A stretch of 64,000 nucleotides of DNA from Polycladomyces zharkentensis (GCF_016938855.1 NZ_JAFHAP010000011.1:124001-188000); one strand, 5' to 3'; shown: positions 27,914 through 37,602, numbered from the stretch's first letter. Notes: generated from the sequence alone by a model not told the origin. Translations and numbers: made by a program.

Positions 27914-28576
27914 TTGTATCGAAAAGCGTTTTATGTTTTTGACCAAGATCGGCCTGTCCCGGCGGTCATCCGAAATTATGAGGAAAGGGACTTTGCGGAT
28001 TTGATTCGTGTTCAACAGGAAAGTTTTCCTCCTCCGTTCCCGTCCGAGTTATGGTGGAACACGGAACAGCTGAAAAACCATGTTACGCTGTTTCCGGAGG
28101 GAGCCTTGTGTGTTGAGGTGAACGGTGAAATCGCGGGATCAATGACGGGGTTGATTGTTGACTTTGACCCCGACCATCCGGAACATACGTGGGAAGAGAT
28201 CACTGATAACGGGTATATTCGTAACCATGATCCAAACGGAAATACGCTCTATGTTGTTGATATTTGCGTGCGCCCCTCCTATCGAAAATTGGGGTTGGGA
28301 AAATGGTTGATGTTCTCCATGTATGATGTCGTGGTTCACAAGAGGTTGGAACGGTTGTTGGGCGGAGGGAGAATGCCGGGCTATCATCGAAAAGCGGATG
28401 AGATGACAGCGGAACAATACCTCGAAGCTGTAGTTAAAGGGGAATTGAGGGACCCTGTTATTACCTTCCTGCTTCGCTGTGGCCGTACCCCTGTGAAAGT
28501 GGTGGCTAACTATTTGGAGGATGAAGAGTCGTGTAACTACGCAACACTGATGGAATGGAAAAATCCTTTTTATTAA
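27914..28576 (+). CDS. GNAT acetyltransferase paired with nitrilase
   Basis: A 220-residue acetyltransferase. The acetyl-CoA loop is visible around residue 115-130 (VVDICVRPSYRKLGLGKWLM), with PGYHRKADEMTAEQYLEAVV further on, a feature of the GNAT domain that is fused to carbon-nitrogen hydrolases in other Bacillales. The start is TTG 27914, behind AAGGAGGG. It forms a two-gene unit with the nitrilase and ends in a hairpin. The acceptor molecule is unknown. Confidence 0.87.
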   Translation: MYRKAFYVFDQDRPVPAVIRNYEERDFADLIRVQQESFPPPFPSELWWNTEQLKNHVTLFPEGALCVEVNGEIAGSMTGLIVDFDPDHPEHTWEEITDNGYIRNHDPNGNTLYVVDICVRPSYRKLGLGKWLMFSMYDVVVHKRLERLLGGGRMPGYHRKADEMTAEQYLEAVVKGELRDPVITFLLRCGRTPVKVVANYLEDEESCNYATLMEWKNPFY

Positions 28577-28592
28577 GCGGAGTTACGTGTAT

Positions 28593-28614
28593 GAAGGGGG
28601 ATGACGCCCCCTTC
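28593..28614 (+). terminator. Terminator after GNAT gene
   Basis: A perfect GAAGGGGG/CCCCCTTC hairpin with a six-base loop; the tail CCCCTGTTT is poor. Confidence 0.55.
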
Positions 28615-28759
28615 CCCTGTTTATACGAGGCTTTCGAAGAACAATCTTTGCAAATGGTCCGAAAAATATGTATTCCCCTCTTGACGTCCGAGGTCGATCA
28701 GATAAATAATAATCTTTGAAAGGATCATAATGAGTGAGCGAAACCTCGTTAAACTACAT

Positions 28760-28865
28760 TTACCCAGGCTGGGACGAAGCCATCGTGGATGGATGTGGGT
28801 TGCCACGCCGGATGAAGCGAGAAGCCCTGGTCTTTAGCCGTGTGAAGCAAGGCGAAACAAGCACT
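28760..28865 (+). repeat. IS200/IS605-type right-end relic
   Basis: GACGAAGCCATCGTGGATGG and GGATGAAGCGAGAAGCCC match the stretch at 2170-2225 nearly base for base, followed by a CTTTAGCCGTGTG tail like that of the element ending at 52372. It lies between the GNAT terminator and the fadN operator. No nuclease or transposase gene is attached. Confidence 0.5.
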
Positions 28866-28900
28866 GACCCGGATGGAGGGGTTTTTTTCTACACAGTAAA

Positions 28901-28918
28901 TGAATGATCATTCATTCA
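28901..28918 (+). promoter_or_regulatory. FadR-type operator
   Basis: TGAATGATCATTCATTCA contains the perfect inverted arms TGAATGA and TCATTCA of the operator bound by the Bacillus TetR-family FadR, which is released by long-chain acyl-CoA. It lies 50 bases before fadN, in the right place to repress fadN-fadA-fadE. Confidence 0.82.
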
Positions 28919-28966
28919 CTAGCTTGCCATCCGGTCAACGCCAGTATGGGAGAGGAGGAATCCGTT

Positions 28967-31369
28967 TTGGCGAACATCAAACGAGCGGCCGTCATCGGTG
29001 CGGGCGTGATGGGAGCGGCCATTGCGGGACATCTGGCCAATGTGGGGATTCCCACCTTGCTGTTGGATATTGTTCCTCGGGAGGAGACGGAGGAAGAGAA
29101 GCAAAAAGGTCTCACCCTCCAGGACCCGCCGGTGCGCAACCGGCTTGCGGTGGCCGGGAAAGAACGGCTGTTGAAGGAAAAGCCGTCTCCGATCTATCAC
29201 AAGGATGTCTTGGAGTTGATCACTCCGGGCAACTTGGAGGATGATCTCGACAAATTATCCGAGGTGGATTGGATCATCGAAGCGGTCGTAGAGAATCTGG
29301 CGATCAAACAACAACTGTTTGCAAACATCGAAAAAGTGTGGAAAACCGGGACGATCGTCAGTTCCAACACATCAGGGATTTCCATTCATGCCATGGTGGA
29401 AGGACGTTCGGAAGCGTTTCGCCGTCATTTCCTCGGCACTCACTTCTTCAATCCGCCGCGGTACATGAAACTGCTGGAGATTATCCCGACCGAAGATACG
29501 GACCCCGCGATCGTCGACAAGATGAAAGTGTTTGCGGAGAGCGTGCTCGGCAAAGGCGTGGTAATGGCCAAGGATACGCCCAATTTCATCGCCAACCGAA
29601 TCGGCGTATACGGGACATTGGTCACCTTGCAGGCGATGTTGGAGCAGAACCTGGGACCGGACGAAGTGGACGCGATCACCGGCCCGGTGATGGGACGGCC
29701 CAAAAGCGCCACGTTCCGCACGCTGGATTTGGTTGGACTGGATACATTCGTTCATGTGGCGGAGAATGTTCGGGCCAATGTGAACGACCCCGAGGAAAAA
29801 GCGGCGTTCGAGGTGCCAAACGTGCTCAAGGAAATGGTGTCGCGAAACTGGTTGGGTGAGAAATCGGGACAAGGGTTCTTTAAAAAGGTGAAAACCGACA
29901 AAGGCAAAGAGATTCTCGCCCTGGATCTTGCGACGATGCAATACCGTCCCCGCAAAAAATTGAAAGCGTCTTCGCTGGAAATGGCGAAACGGGCCAAAAC
30001 CTTGCCGGAAAAGCTGCGCACCCTGGTATATGCAGACGACCCGGCGGGAAAATTCGCTTGGCATATTTTCAAAAAGGTGTTGCTCTATGCGGCGGCGCGC
30101 ATCCCGGTGATCGCCGATGACATTGTCAGCGTCGACAAAGCGATGAAATGGGGCTTCAACTGGGAGTTGGGACCCTTTGAAGCCTGGGATGCGATCGGTG
30201 TGGAACGGTCGGTCGCTCGCATGCGGGAAGAGGGAGAAACGATCCCGCCATTGGTGGAGGAACTGTTGGCCTCCGGTTACACGTCGTTCTACGCCCGTGA
30301 GAAAGGCGAGGCTCCCCGGGTGTTTGCAATCGGCGGAAAGTTTGTCGGCGTGGAGGAACATCCGAAAACGATCGATCTGGCCCGCTTGAAAGAGCAGAAC
30401 AAGGTGATCCGTTCCAACAAGGGTGCCTCGTTGATCGACATCGGGGACGATGTGGCGCTGTTGGAGTTCCATTCGCCCAAAAATGCGATCGGCGCCGATA
30501 TCATCGCCATGATCAACGCGGCGGTCAAAGAGGTGTCGGCCAACTACCGCGGATTGGTCATCGGTAACCAAGGGACTCATTTCTGCGTGGGAGCCAACCT
30601 GATGCTGATTTTGATGGAAGCGCAGGATCATAACTGGCCTGAGTTGGACCTGATGGTGCGCCAGTTCCAAAAAGCGATGGGTTCTCTGCGCTACCTCGAC
30701 AAACCGGTGGTAGCAGCGCCGTTCGGCATGACCCTCGGCGGCGGAGTGGAAGTGTGTCTGCCGTGCGACCGGATTCAGGCGGCGGCCGAAACCTACATGG
30801 GTCTGGTCGAGGTGGGTGTCGGCTTGATCCCCGGCGGCGGCGGCAACAAGGAGATGTTGCTGCGGTGGATGGAAGGGGCCGATCCCAAGGATCGGGTCAC
30901 GTTGCAACCGTTGGTCAACCATGTGTTTGAGGTGATCGGGACGGCCAAAGTGTCCACCAGCGCGCGTGAAGCGCGGGATTACCGGTTCCTGCGTCCGGAG
31001 GACGGCATCACGATCAACACCGACCACCTGCTCTATGACGCCAAGCAAACAGTGCTGGCCATGGACCGCGCCGGTTACCGTCCGCCGCAACCGAAGAAAA
31101 TCCCCGTTGTTGGCGAAACGGGATATAACGTGCTCCGTTTGGGTGCATACACGATGCTGCAATCCGGGTACATCACGGAACACGACTACAAGATCGCCAG
31201 CAAACTGGCCTACGTGTTGGCAGGCGGCAACGTGCCGGAAGGGACGCTGGTCACGGAAGAGTATCTCTTGGATCTGGAGCGCGAAGCGTTCCTCAGCTTG
31301 TGCGGCGAGCCCAAATCGCAACAGCGAATGCAGTACATGTTGACCAAAAACAAGCCGCTCCGAAACTGA
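28967..31369 (+). CDS. fadN: 3-hydroxyacyl-CoA dehydrogenase/enoyl-CoA hydratase
   Basis: A bifunctional beta-oxidation enzyme of 800 residues. The N-terminal half is the NAD-dependent 3-hydroxyacyl-CoA dehydrogenase (AAVIGAGVMGAAIAGHLANV from residue 7; GTHFFNPPRYMKLLE near 155). The C-terminal half holds a crotonase domain (LVIGNQGTHFCVGANL and FGMTLGGGVEVCLPCDR). ATG 28946 is possible, but TTG 28967, eight bases after AGGAGG, gives the conserved MANIKRAAV start. It is first in the fad unit, behind a FadR-type operator. Confidence 0.94.
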   Translation: MANIKRAAVIGAGVMGAAIAGHLANVGIPTLLLDIVPREETEEEKQKGLTLQDPPVRNRLAVAGKERLLKEKPSPIYHKDVLELITPGNLEDDLDKLSEVDWIIEAVVENLAIKQQLFANIEKVWKTGTIVSSNTSGISIHAMVEGRSEAFRRHFLGTHFFNPPRYMKLLEIIPTEDTDPAIVDKMKVFAESVLGKGVVMAKDTPNFIANRIGVYGTLVTLQAMLEQNLGPDEVDAITGPVMGRPKSATFRTLDLVGLDTFVHVAENVRANVNDPEEKAAFEVPNVLKEMVSRNWLGEKSGQGFFKKVKTDKGKEILALDLATMQYRPRKKLKASSLEMAKRAKTLPEKLRTLVYADDPAGKFAWHIFKKVLLYAAARIPVIADDIVSVDKAMKWGFNWELGPFEAWDAIGVERSVARMREEGETIPPLVEELLASGYTSFYAREKGEAPRVFAIGGKFVGVEEHPKTIDLARLKEQNKVIRSNKGASLIDIGDDVALLEFHSPKNAIGADIIAMINAAVKEVSANYRGLVIGNQGTHFCVGANLMLILMEAQDHNWPELDLMVRQFQKAMGSLRYLDKPVVAAPFGMTLGGGVEVCLPCDRIQAAAETYMGLVEVGVGLIPGGGGNKEMLLRWMEGADPKDRVTLQPLVNHVFEVIGTAKVSTSAREARDYRFLRPEDGITINTDHLLYDAKQTVLAMDRAGYRPPQPKKIPVVGETGYNVLRLGAYTMLQSGYITEHDYKIASKLAYVLAGGNVPEGTLVTEEYLLDLEREAFLSLCGEPKSQQRMQYMLTKNKPLRN

Positions 31370-31444
31370 AGCCTGTCTGGTCAATGCATGAAGCAGCAAT
31401 GTTTTCCAGACGAGCGACTTGCAAACCGTACTGAGCATCAGTTG

Positions 31445-31580
31445 GAAAGCGCAGAAATCCCATCGCGGGTAATCCCTTCTTTAGCGAAGTACTTTTGCCC
31501 GTGCCTGCGCTTCCGGTTCGAAGCGGCCCTGTTTTTCTTCCTTGCAGGGCACAGGTGGAGCGAGTCGGGAAAGCGAAGCG
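31445..31580 (+). repeat. Family-A intergenic repeat (copy A3)
   Basis: GGAAAGCGCAG/CTGCGCTTCC arms, then GAAGCGGCC, TTCCTTGCAGGGCACAGG and TGGAGCG. The order equals copy A1 at 11590. It lies between fadN and fadA, within what should be one operon. Confidence 0.6.
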
Positions 31581-31628
31581 GACCGTATGGATCAGACCAA
31601 CTCAACACCGACAAAGGAGGAGAGACGC

Positions 31629-32810
31629 ATGCGAGAAGCCGTCATCGTCGCGGGTGTACGCACGGCGGTCGGAAAAGCGCACAAAGGCACCTTGCGGTCG
31701 ACGCGGCCGGACGAGATGGGCGCGGCCGTCGTCAAGGAGCTGTTGAAACGCGTTCCCCAGCTGGACCCCCGCGAAGTGGAAGATGTGATTATGGGTTGCG
31801 CCATGCCGGAAGGTGAGCAGGGACTCAACATCGCCCGCATCATTGCGTTGCGGGCGGGTCTGCCGACCGACGTGCCGGGCATGACGGTCAACCGGTTCTG
31901 CTCGTCGGGCCTTCAGACGATTGCCAATGCGGCGGAGAAAATTATGTGCGGGTTTGCCGATGTCGTGATTGCCGGCGGGGTGGAGAGCATGAGTATGGTA
32001 CCGATGGTCGGATACAAACCCGCACCCAACCCTTACCTGATGGATCATATGCCGCAAGTCTACATGTCAATGGGGCATACGGCGGAAGAAGTGGCCAAAC
32101 GCTACGAGGTTTCGCGGGAGGATCAGGATCGTTTCGCCGTGGAAAGCCACCGCAAAGCGTATGAGGCGATTCAATCCGGCAAGTTCCGGGATGAAATCGT
32201 TCCGCTCCACGTGACTCACCGCACGGTGGACGACAATGGAAAATTACAGGAACGCCAAGTGGTGTTCGACACTGACGAGGGGGTACGTCCCGATACTTCG
32301 CTGGAAACGCTGGCCAAGTTGAAACCGGTCTTCCGCGTCGACGGGACGGTGACGGCAGGCAACTCTTCGCAGACCAGTGACGGTGCCGCGGCCGTGCTGG
32401 TGATGTCGGCCGAGCGGGCGCAACAGTTGGGAATTCAACCGCTCGCCGTGTTCCGTTCCTTTGCCGTCGGCGGCGTCGACCCGGACGTGATGGGGATCGG
32501 CCCGGTCAAGGCGGTTCCGAAGGCGCTCAAATTGGCCGGCATCACGTTGGATGAGGTGGATTTGGTGGAGCTGAACGAGGCGTTCGCTTCCCAGTCCCTC
32601 GCCGTCATCCGTCAGCTGGAGTTGAACCCGGACATCGTCAACGTCAACGGGGGTGCAATCGCACTGGGACACCCACTCGGCTGTTCCGGAGCCAAACTGA
32701 CCGTTACCCTGCTCAACGAATTGAAACGTCGCGGTCAAAAATACGGCGTGGTCACCATGTGTATTGGCGGCGGTATGGGCGCAGCCGGCGTATTTGAGAT
32801 GGTACAGTGA
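31629..32810 (+). CDS. fadA: Acetyl-CoA C-acyltransferase (3-ketoacyl-CoA thiolase)
   Basis: A 393-residue thiolase that cleaves 3-ketoacyl-CoA in the last step of fatty acid beta-oxidation. The acyl-accepting cysteine is C91 in NRFCSSGLQ; the general bases are H348 ([12 protein letters not shown]) and C378 ([10 protein letters not shown]). ATG 31629 follows AAAGGAGGAG; the frame upstream to 31542 runs through the repeat and is not used. It is the middle gene of fadN-A-E. Confidence 0.95.
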   Translation: MREAVIVAGVRTAVGKAHKGTLRSTRPDEMGAAVVKELLKRVPQLDPREVEDVIMGCAMPEGEQGLNIARIIALRAGLPTDVPGMTVNRFCSSGLQTIANAAEKIMCGFADVVIAGGVESMSMVPMVGYKPAPNPYLMDHMPQVYMSMGHTAEEVAKRYEVSREDQDRFAVESHRKAYEAIQSGKFRDEIVPLHVTHRTVDDNGKLQERQVVFDTDEGVRPDTSLETLAKLKPVFRVDGTVTAGNSSQTSDGAAAVLVMSAERAQQLGIQPLAVFRSFAVGGVDPDVMGIGPVKAVPKALKLAGITLDEVDLVELNEAFASQSLAVIRQLELNPDIVNVNGGAIALGHPLGCSGAKLTVTLLNELKRRGQKYGVVTMCIGGGMGAAGVFEMVQ

Positions 32811-32867
32811 TTACCGCATCAGAAGTTCCGGCTGTCGACAACATTGTGAAACCCACTTCGGATGAAG

Positions 32868-32950
32868 AGAAGGGTGACCATTTTCCCGCGAGCCCGCAAC
32901 GAAAATGGTGTCTCTCATAACGATGACCGCTTTCCGTTAAATTTGTTTCA
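32868..32950. repeat. Family-B repeat (copy B5)
   Basis: GGGTGACCATTTTCCCGCGAGC then AACGAAAATGGTG, closing with GACCGCTTTCCGTTAAATTTG. Both blocks match copy B4 at 22455-22553. It lies between fadA and fadE. Confidence 0.5.
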
Positions 32951-32967
32951 TAAAGGAGGAACCGCGC

Positions 32968-34743
32968 ATGTCCACGGATACAGTGATCAAAGGCGGATCA
33001 TTCCTGATCGAGCAACCTGCCCCGACCGACGTTTTTACCCCGGAAGATCTGACCGAAGAGCACAAAATGATCGCCAAAACCACGGAAGATTTCGTGAAAG
33101 AGCAAGTGTGGCCGGTGCTGGAGGAGATTGAAAACCACAACTTCGAGCATTCCGTCCGCTTGATGAAGCAAGCAGGTGAACTGGGACTCCTCGGTGCCGA
33201 CGTGCCGGAAGAATATGAAGGTTTGGGGCTGGACAAGATCAGTTCCACACTGATCACGGAGAAAATCTCGCTTGCCCGTTCGTTCGGCCTGACCCATGGT
33301 GCGCACGTGGGGATCGGGAGTTTGCCGATCGTATTCTTCGGAACGGAAGAGCAGAAGAAAAAATACCTGCCCGCTCTCGCCTCGGGTGAGAAAATTGCGG
33401 CCTACGCACTGACCGAGCCGGGGTCCGGTTCCGATGCCCTGGGAGCCAAAACGACGGCCAAACTGAGCGAGGACGGGAAGTATTACATTCTCAACGGTGA
33501 AAAACAGTGGATCACCAACAGCGGTTTTGCTGACGTCTTTGTCGTGTACGCCAAGGTGGACGGCGAGAAGTTTACCGCATTTATCGTCGAGCGGGATTTT
33601 CCGGGTGTATCCACCGGACCGGAAGAGAAGAAAATGGGAATCAAAGGTTCTTCCACCCGGACGCTCATTCTCGAAGACGCGAAGGTCCCCGTGGAAAACC
33701 TGCTGGGCGAAGTGGGCAAAGGACACGTCATCGCCTTCAACATCTTGAACATCGGCCGTTGGAAACTGGCCGCGGGGTGCTTGGGTTCGGCCAAGCGGGC
33801 GATTGAGATTTCGGTCAAGTACGCCAAGGAGCGGAAACAGTTCAACACGCCGATCGCGCAATTTCCGCTCATTCAGGAAAAATTGGCGCAAATGGCGACC
33901 AAGACGTTTGCGCTGGAGAGCATGGTGTACCGTACGGCCGGTTATTTCGAAGACAGCTTGAACCGCGTCGAGAGCGCAGCGGGAGCGGATGTGGCCAAGG
34001 CCATCGCCGAATATGCTTTGGAATGCTCCATCAACAAGGTGTTCGGTTCGGAAACGTTGGATTTCGTCGTGGATGAGGGCGTGCAGATTCACGGTGGCTA
34101 CGGGTTCATGCAGGAATACGAAATTGAAAACATGTATCGCGACTCGCGCATCAACCGGATCTTTGAAGGCACCAACGAGATCAACCGCCTGTTGATCCCG
34201 GCCACCTTGCTGCGGAAAACGATGAAGGGCGAGCTTCCGCTCCTGCAAGCCGCGCAATCCCTGCAGGAAGAATTGCTCACGATGATGCCCAGCCTGCCGG
34301 AAGAAGAACCGGCCCCGTTGGAAGAAGAAGCCAAACTGATCGACATGTCCAAGAAAATTTTCCTGATGGCCGCCGGTCTGGCCGTGGAGAAGTATCAACA
34401 AAAATTGGAAAAAGAACAGGAAATCCTGCGCGATACCGCGGATATCGCCATCGAAATTTATGCGATGGAATCCGCATGGCTCCGTGCCAAGAAAGCGCTG
34501 GATAAAGACGGATTGGATCATGCGCAAGCCAAAGTGGATATGGTAACGGCTTACGTTTACGATGCATTCGGTCGGATCGAGAAAAAAGCGCGCCGCATCC
34601 TGTCTGCGATGGAAGAAGGGGATGTCCTGCGTACCCAACTTTCGATTCTGAAGAAGTTGACCCGCCACGAACCGATCAATGAAGTGGCGTTGAATCGCCG
34701 TATTGCCGCACGAGTGATCGAAGCGGAAAAATACGTGGTGTGA
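32968..34743 (+). CDS. fadE: Acyl-CoA dehydrogenase (FadE type)
   Basis: A 591-residue FAD enzyme that makes trans-2-enoyl-CoA from acyl-CoA, the first step of beta-oxidation. The flavin and substrate segment AAYALTEPGSGSDALG (near residue 145) and the C-terminal signature YGFMQEYEIENMYRDSR (near residue 380) are intact. An additional ~190-residue C-terminal helical region makes it the long, FadE/VLCAD-like type. ATG 32968 follows AAAGGAGGAACC. It is the last gene of the fad unit. Confidence 0.94.
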   Translation: MSTDTVIKGGSFLIEQPAPTDVFTPEDLTEEHKMIAKTTEDFVKEQVWPVLEEIENHNFEHSVRLMKQAGELGLLGADVPEEYEGLGLDKISSTLITEKISLARSFGLTHGAHVGIGSLPIVFFGTEEQKKKYLPALASGEKIAAYALTEPGSGSDALGAKTTAKLSEDGKYYILNGEKQWITNSGFADVFVVYAKVDGEKFTAFIVERDFPGVSTGPEEKKMGIKGSSTRTLILEDAKVPVENLLGEVGKGHVIAFNILNIGRWKLAAGCLGSAKRAIEISVKYAKERKQFNTPIAQFPLIQEKLAQMATKTFALESMVYRTAGYFEDSLNRVESAAGADVAKAIAEYALECSINKVFGSETLDFVVDEGVQIHGGYGFMQEYEIENMYRDSRINRIFEGTNEINRLLIPATLLRKTMKGELPLLQAAQSLQEELLTMMPSLPEEEPAPLEEEAKLIDMSKKIFLMAAGLAVEKYQQKLEKEQEILRDTADIAIEIYAMESAWLRAKKALDKDGLDHAQAKVDMVTAYVYDAFGRIEKKARRILSAMEEGDVLRTQLSILKKLTRHEPINEVALNRRIAARVIEAEKYVV

Positions 34744-34769
34744 CCCCATCCCTGTATCCCGCCAGAAAG

Positions 34770-34798
34770 CACCTTCCCAATCGGGAGGGTGTTTTTTC
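34770..34798 (+). terminator. Terminator of fad operon
   Basis: CACCTTCCC/GGGAGGGTG hairpin with T6, 27 bases after the fadE stop. Confidence 0.85.
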
Positions 34799-34914
34799 TC
34801 TTTTGTACTCAATCGTTACAAGGACAACGTCTCGGATATCCGACCATGTTTACAATGTGCCAGATCCTCATTATCATAGTGCGGAGAAAGTCATGGACAG
34901 AGAGGAACGAACAG

Positions 34915-35994
34915 ATGCACATCCGTTGTTGGCGGAAGATGATTCCGGTGATCATGTTTGTTTTGTTTTGGCCGGTGATGGCCGCGGCCCATCCCGTCTA
35001 CATGGCTTCCACATACATCAAGGTAAAGGACCGGGAAATGACGGTGACCATCCACGTCGATACCGTTATGTTGGCCAAAGCGGTGGGAATAAAAGGATAT
35101 CTGGCGCTCGACGTGCCTGCGGCGCAATGGACGATCCCGGTCAAGGAAAAGGTGTTCACTTATGTGCAAACGGGTTGGATGGTTCAAATCAACGGCCGGC
35201 CGGCAAAACCGACGGAGATGGAACTCCGAAGTCCCGATCCCGGTCATGCGGATATCCAAATGCGCTATGTCACTGCCCGACCGATCGGACATGTGGAAAT
35301 CGACGATCAATTGTTTTTTGAACAGGCCGAAGGAAAACATCAAAACACCGTAACGATCGACCATGGCGGAAAACAGAATCGGTTCCTGCTCACCGACAAC
35401 CAGCGGCATTTTGCGTTCTCGCCAAGCGATCAGATGTCGATCTGGCCGACGGTCCTACGGTTCGTCCAGATGGGAGTCGAGCACATTTGGCTGGGATATG
35501 ATCATCTCGCCTTTTTGTTTGCCTTGTTGTTGACGACAAGAAAAGGGACGGACATCATCAAAATCGTCACGTCCTTCACTGTGGCGCATTCGATCACTTT
35601 GGGTTTGGCGGCCATGGGTATTGTTGCCGTTCCCTCCCGATGGATCGAATCCTTCATTTCGCTGTCGATCGTCTATGTTGCGGTGGAAAACCAATGGTTC
35701 CACACGAAAAACATCTCCCGCAGGTGGATCGTCGCTTTCTATTTCGGTCTGGTTCACGGATTCGGTTTTGCCGGGGCGTTGGCTGACGCGGACATCCCCT
35801 TGGACGATTTGCTGGTTTCTCTGGTTTCGTTTAATGCAGGAGTGGAGATTGGACAGTTGGTCATTGTCGGTGTCCTGTTCCCGCTGCTCTTGTGGATCAC
35901 CCGTTTTCGGTGGCATGTGTGGGTGGTCAGGGGAGTGTCCGTCCTGATCGGGTTCTTGGGACTCATCTGGTTTGTCCAACGGACGTTTGGATGA
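34915..35994 (+). CDS. HupE/UreJ-type membrane protein
   Basis: A 359-residue secreted or membrane protein. An N-terminal signal (residues ~10-23, VIMFVLFWPVMAAA) precedes an extracellular beta domain of about 150 residues. The C-terminal half is a six- or seven-helix HupE/UreJ-2 domain with GVEHIWLGYDHLAFLFALLL and YFGLVHGFGFAGAL, whose His and Asp residues are thought to bind metal ions. Homologues are linked to nickel or cobalt uptake, but this one has no urease or hydrogenase neighbours. The start is ATG 34915 with GAGAGGAAC upstream. Confidence 0.8.
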   Translation: MHIRCWRKMIPVIMFVLFWPVMAAAHPVYMASTYIKVKDREMTVTIHVDTVMLAKAVGIKGYLALDVPAAQWTIPVKEKVFTYVQTGWMVQINGRPAKPTEMELRSPDPGHADIQMRYVTARPIGHVEIDDQLFFEQAEGKHQNTVTIDHGGKQNRFLLTDNQRHFAFSPSDQMSIWPTVLRFVQMGVEHIWLGYDHLAFLFALLLTTRKGTDIIKIVTSFTVAHSITLGLAAMGIVAVPSRWIESFISLSIVYVAVENQWFHTKNISRRWIVAFYFGLVHGFGFAGALADADIPLDDLLVSLVSFNAGVEIGQLVIVGVLFPLLLWITRFRWHVWVVRGVSVLIGFLGLIWFVQRTFG

Positions 35995-36098
35995 GGTGTC
36001 ATTCAAACAGGCTGGCCGTAAAAGGCACAAACCGACAACGCGTCAGGAGGAGCAACGCATCCGACACGAGCGGAAAAACAGTCTGTCCAAATCAAACC

Positions 36099-36133
36099 AA
36101 GCCGTTTCCCTCACGGTTCGGGAAACGGCTTTC
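36099..36133. terminator. Bidirectional hairpin between HupE-like and response regulator genes
   Basis: AAGCCGTTTCCC pairs with GGGAAACGGCTT, with TTTCG following on the plus strand. The genes on both sides converge on it. Confidence 0.65.
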
Positions 36134-36138
36134 GTATA

Positions 36139-37602
36139 TCACCGGGCTTTGGAACCGTCCCGATATTCCGACGGGTAACACCCGAAAAACTTGACAAACA
36201 GTTTGGTGAAATGACGGGTGCTGTAATACCCTACCTGTTCGGCCACCTGTTGGATCTGGATGTTCGGGTCCTTGAGCAATTCTTTCGCTTTGAGCATCCG
36301 GATTCGGGTCAAGTATTTGACAAACGTCGTACCGGTTTTCTTATGAAACAGGGTGCTCAAATAATTGGGTGTCACCCCCAGTTTTTCGGCGATTTCCCCG
36401 ATACTGATTTGATGCATGTAATGTTGGTCAATATAGTTTTTCACTTTATCGATAAGGTCGTGAGCGGCATGCTTGCCTTTTTCATTGTGGAGCAAGGTGT
36501 TTTCGGCATGGGCTTGAAGCGTTCGTACCCATGATGAAATATCGTCTGCCGGATCGAGTGTGAACGGAAAAACAGCTCGAAGAAACACAATGATGTTGTG
36601 TTGTTGCTCTTCTGTCAGGGAATCATCCGTCCAACTGTTTTCCAGCTCAGTGGCCAATTTGGCAAAATGGAGATACGATCTTTCGTGATAATGACCGGCC
36701 AATCGTGTCAATTGGCAGCTGATATTCCAAACAGACGGATCATCCCGGTACGGCACCAAGTCGGATTGGTTCCAGGTGCGATTGACCCCCAATACGGCAC
36801 GAAGCGGGGCGCATTGCTTGATCCGGTCCAGTTGCTGAAGCAATTCCCGGCGTGATGAGCAGTTGTTGCCCTTGATCACCGTCACTGCGAAATCGGGTTG
36901 GACAAATGGATCGACTGTGCGTGCGACTCCGTTCCAAAACGATTCCCAGTCGCCGGATGACGGGTTTTCCCAAGCGGCGATGAGTGTCCACTCTCCCGTC
37001 GGGAGAGGAAACAGGGCGTTCCTTCCCGACCGCTCCGGCAGATGTTCCCGCAATGTTTTCGTCAATGTCAAGAGCCGGGCGTTCTTTTCCTGCTCCTCCA
37101 AGTGACTGTCGATATAGATCATGGCGGCCGAGTAATGGATTGGTTTTCTATGATCTTCTTCCTGCAGTGGGAGCAGACCGTAATACAGATTGAGCATTTC
37201 CTGCTCAAACTGCCGATTCCGTTCGATCCGTTTCTCTTTGATGGTCGCTTCAAGTGAGTCGATCACTTCTTTCAGTTCATCCATGCTCACCGGTTTCAAC
37301 AGATAATGAGCGGCACCGAGTCGAAGGGCTTCCCGCGCATAGTCGAATTCGGAATAGCCGGTGAGAATGATCCACTGCGTATCGGGAGAAAGGCTTTTGC
37401 CGATCTTCATCGCTTCCAGTCCGTTCAATTTTGGCATCCGAATATCGACAAAAATGAGATCCGGCACCTCTGTTTTTATCTCCTCGATCAACCGGGAGCC
37501 GTTTTCCGCCTCTCGAATTGTGAGGGAATCGTCCAACTCCACCAACATGCTTCTTAGACTTGTCCTGACCAGCTTTTCATCGTCGGCAATCAGAATTCTC
37601 AT
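36139..37602 (-). CDS. AraC-type response regulator (YesN-like)
   Basis: A 487-residue cytoplasmic regulator. The N-terminal receiver domain has the acidic pair DDE at 7-9, the phospho-acceptor D53 (FVDIRMP) and the conserved lysine in LLKPVS near residue 104. The C-terminal ~100 residues are an AraC helix-turn-helix pair (ISIGEIAEKLGVTPNYLSTLFHK... and IQQVAEQVGYYSTRHFTKLF). It is encoded directly after, and overlapping by 26 bases, a YesM-like kinase. Divergent from an oligosaccharide ABC transporter and alpha-galactosidase, it most likely activates those genes. Confidence 0.92.
   Translation of the reverse strand: MRILIADDEKLVRTSLRSMLVELDDSLTIREAENGSRLIEEIKTEVPDLIFVDIRMPKLNGLEAMKIGKSLSPDTQWIILTGYSEFDYAREALRLGAAHYLLKPVSMDELKEVIDSLEATIKEKRIERNRQFEQEMLNLYYGLLPLQEEDHRKPIHYSAAMIYIDSHLEEQEKNARLLTLTKTLREHLPERSGRNALFPLPTGEWTLIAAWENPSSGDWESFWNGVARTVDPFVQPDFAVTVIKGNNCSSRRELLQQLDRIKQCAPLRAVLGVNRTWNQSDLVPYRDDPSVWNISCQLTRLAGHYHERSYLHFAKLATELENSWTDDSLTEEQQHNIIVFLRAVFPFTLDPADDISSWVRTLQAHAENTLLHNEKGKHAAHDLIDKVKNYIDQHYMHQISIGEIAEKLGVTPNYLSTLFHKKTGTTFVKYLTRIRMLKAKELLKDPNIQIQQVAEQVGYYSTRHFTKLFVKFFGCYPSEYRDGSKAR

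Noticed and set aside
29372..31438. A 688-codon open frame on the minus strand opposite fadN
   Set aside because: It is exactly antisense to a well-supported gene, has a His/Arg/Gln-rich composition and no ribosome binding site. It arises from the GC-rich third codon positions of fadN. The same applies to 32998-34812 (opposite fadE), 58679-60223 (opposite the P5C dehydrogenase gene), 3290-4423 and 12832-13941.
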